Positions 12,390-13,327 of a stretch of 13,327 nucleotides of DNA are shown here, one piece after another. The notes beneath the pieces are model-generated. The model made no database searches, was not told where the DNA came from, and saw nothing but the letters and a program-made list of their open reading frames with translations. Source of the stretch: an uncultured Clostridia bacterium (GTDB lineage Bacteria; Bacillota; Clostridia; Lachnospirales; Bianqueaceae); assembly GCA_937892735.1 (NCBI GenBank), contig CALBGL010000011.1, positions 1 to 13,327 on the forward strand, read 5' to 3'. Position numbers and translations under genes: made by a program. Numbering within the stretch: position 1 is the first letter of the stretch; each line of letters begins with the position of its first letter.

Positions 12390-13327
12390 TAAGCCCTGCT
12401 TTGTGGTGGACGGTCTAATCCCTGCGGGCTTGTCGCTGTTTTGCGGCTCGCAGAAAATCGGCAAAAGCTGGCTGATGTTGAAGCTCTGTCTTTGCGTGTC
12501 GAAGGGTACGCCTTTCTGGGAAATCCCTACAACACAGGGTGATGTCCTGTACCTCTGTTTAGAGGATACCTTTTACCGCATACAGGACAGGCTCTTTCGT
12601 CTGACTGATGAAGCCAGTCAACGCCTGCACTTTGCCGTGGCAAGCTGCAAGTTGACGGACGGGCTTGTGGGACAGCTTGAGGAGTATCTGAAATCCTATC
12701 CCGACAGCAGGCTCATTGTGATTGACACCTTGCAGAAGATACGCACCGCTTCAAAGGAAAATGCCTACGCAAATGATTACGGGGATATATCCCTCATCAA
12801 AGACTTTGCGGACAGGCACGCTCTGGCGGTAGTGGTCGTACACCATATCCGCAAGCAGAAGGACAGCGATGTGTTCAATCAAGTGTCTGGCACGACAGGT
12901 CTGACAGGAAGTGCAGACACAAACTTCGTCTTAGAGAAAACCAACCGTGCGGGAGATACCGCTGTCCTTTATGCCACGGGCAGGGATATTGAGTATCAAG
13001 AGTTTACCCTCCGCTTCCGTAATTGCAGTTGGGAACTTCTGGAACGCAAAGGGCAGGAACAGTTGGCGGCTGCAAGTGTGCCGCCTGTTCTTTTTCGGGT
13101 GGCAGCTTTTATGCAGGATAAACAGGAGTGGTCGGGAACAGCAACCGAACTGTTAGAACAGCTTGGGGAAACCGACACCGCCCCTACCGTTATCACAAAG
13201 CTGCTCAATGAGTACCGTATCACATTTCTGAAAGACAACAACCTTTGCTATGACTACCGCCGTATCAAGACAGGCAGGCGTATCGTGCTTGCAAGGGGTG
13301 ACGGGGTTGACAGTGGTGACGGTGATT
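12337..13327 (+). CDS. RepA/DnaB-like P-loop ATPase of a mobile element (3' partial)
   Basis: The frame is open from ATG 12337 to the window end, 330 residues. AAAGGAG (12323-12329) lies seven bases before the ATG. The Walker A motif GSQKIGKS is at residues 37-44, an EDT acidic segment at 76-78, Walker B LIVID at 126-130, and VVHHIRK around 167-173, followed by SGTTGLTGSAD (184-194). This set fits the AAA_25/RepA hexameric helicase-like family found on plasmids and integrative elements. From about residue 245 a less conserved region (EWSGTATELLEQLGETDTAP onward) looks like a winged-helix type DNA-binding tail. It probably works in replication of the excised element. Codon choice (AGG, CGC, CTT) differs from the upstream chromosomal genes. 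The stop codon is outside the window. Confidence 0.85.
   Translation, partial: MQKLKTVDADTLLCQPLDKPCFVVDGLIPAGLSLFCGSQKIGKSWLMLKLCLCVSKGTPFWEIPTTQGDVLYLCLEDTFYRIQDRLFRLTDEASQRLHFAVASCKLTDGLVGQLEEYLKSYPDSRLIVIDTLQKIRTASKENAYANDYGDISLIKDFADRHALAVVVVHHIRKQKDSDVFNQVSGTTGLTGSADTNFVLEKTNRAGDTAVLYATGRDIEYQEFTLRFRNCSWELLERKGQEQLAAASVPPVLFRVAAFMQDKQEWSGTATELLEQLGETDTAPTVITKLLNEYRITFLKDNNLCYDYRRIKTGRRIVLARGDGVDSGDGD

Larger units (their letters stand above)
11907..13327. mobile_element. Partial integrative/mobilizable element inserted in the oxidoreductase gene (far end outside window)
   Basis: Right of the truncated oxidoreductase the sequence changes character. A terminator is followed by about 290 bases of structured non-coding DNA, then a small leader ORF and a RepA/DnaB-like ATPase of a type common on Clostridia integrative elements. 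Arg codons shift towards CGC and AGG in that ATPase. The exact left boundary cannot be fixed without the other end or an empty site; it lies near 11895-11910. No recombinase, relaxase or resistance gene is visible in this part. Confidence 0.65.

Noticed and set aside
1..13327. CRISPR arrays, tRNA or rRNA genes, complete insertion sequences
   Set aside because: No regularly spaced repeats, tRNA-like cloverleaf or transposase reading frame was seen on either strand.

Overview
The window looks like chromosomal DNA from an anaerobic Clostridia-type Firmicute, most likely Lachnospiraceae or a close relative. Three things point there: a Na+-translocating decarboxylase operon with a free biotin carrier, an IspH-ribosomal protein S1 fusion, and the order flavoprotein-cmk-ispH/S1. 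Genes have strong AGGAGG-type ribosome binding sites and are tightly packed, and everything recognisable as a gene lies on the + strand. The genus cannot be fixed from the sequence alone.

Region 1 (1-4910) is a biotin-dependent, sodium-pumping decarboxylase operon. In order it holds an acyl-CoA-type carboxyltransferase (5' end outside the window), the OadG-like gamma subunit, a stand-alone biotin carrier, the OadB-like membrane pump, and an OadA-type pyruvate/oxaloacetate carboxyltransferase. It closes with a strong Rho-independent terminator. Two different carboxyltransferases share one biotin carrier and one Na+ pump. The soluble parts match the 12S, 1.3S and 5S subunits of transcarboxylase, so carboxyl groups could either be decarboxylated to drive Na+ export or passed between acyl-CoA and pyruvate.

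Region 2 (4959-9883) begins with a near-consensus sigma-A promoter with dyad half-sites around its -10. It continues with an RpiR/SIS-domain regulator, a BaiN/HI0933-type flavoprotein, cytidylate kinase, and a fused IspH-S1 gene. All junctions overlap or nearly touch. The fused gene carries a near-consensus promoter inside the ispH half and a strong ribosome binding site with an in-frame ATG exactly at the domain boundary. S1 may therefore also be made as a separate protein.

Region 3 (9900-11906) is a MATE-family exporter, a 56-residue protein, and a Gfo/Idh/MocA oxidoreductase that is broken after about 152 residues.

Region 4 (about 11907-13327) is the end of what looks like an integrative conjugative or mobilizable element that interrupted the oxidoreductase gene. 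It starts with a terminator and about 390 bases of non-coding DNA rich in potential RNA structure. It then has a 31-codon leader ORF overlapping the start of a RepA/DnaB-like P-loop ATPase typical of Clostridia mobile elements, which runs off the window end. No integrase, far end or cargo is visible.
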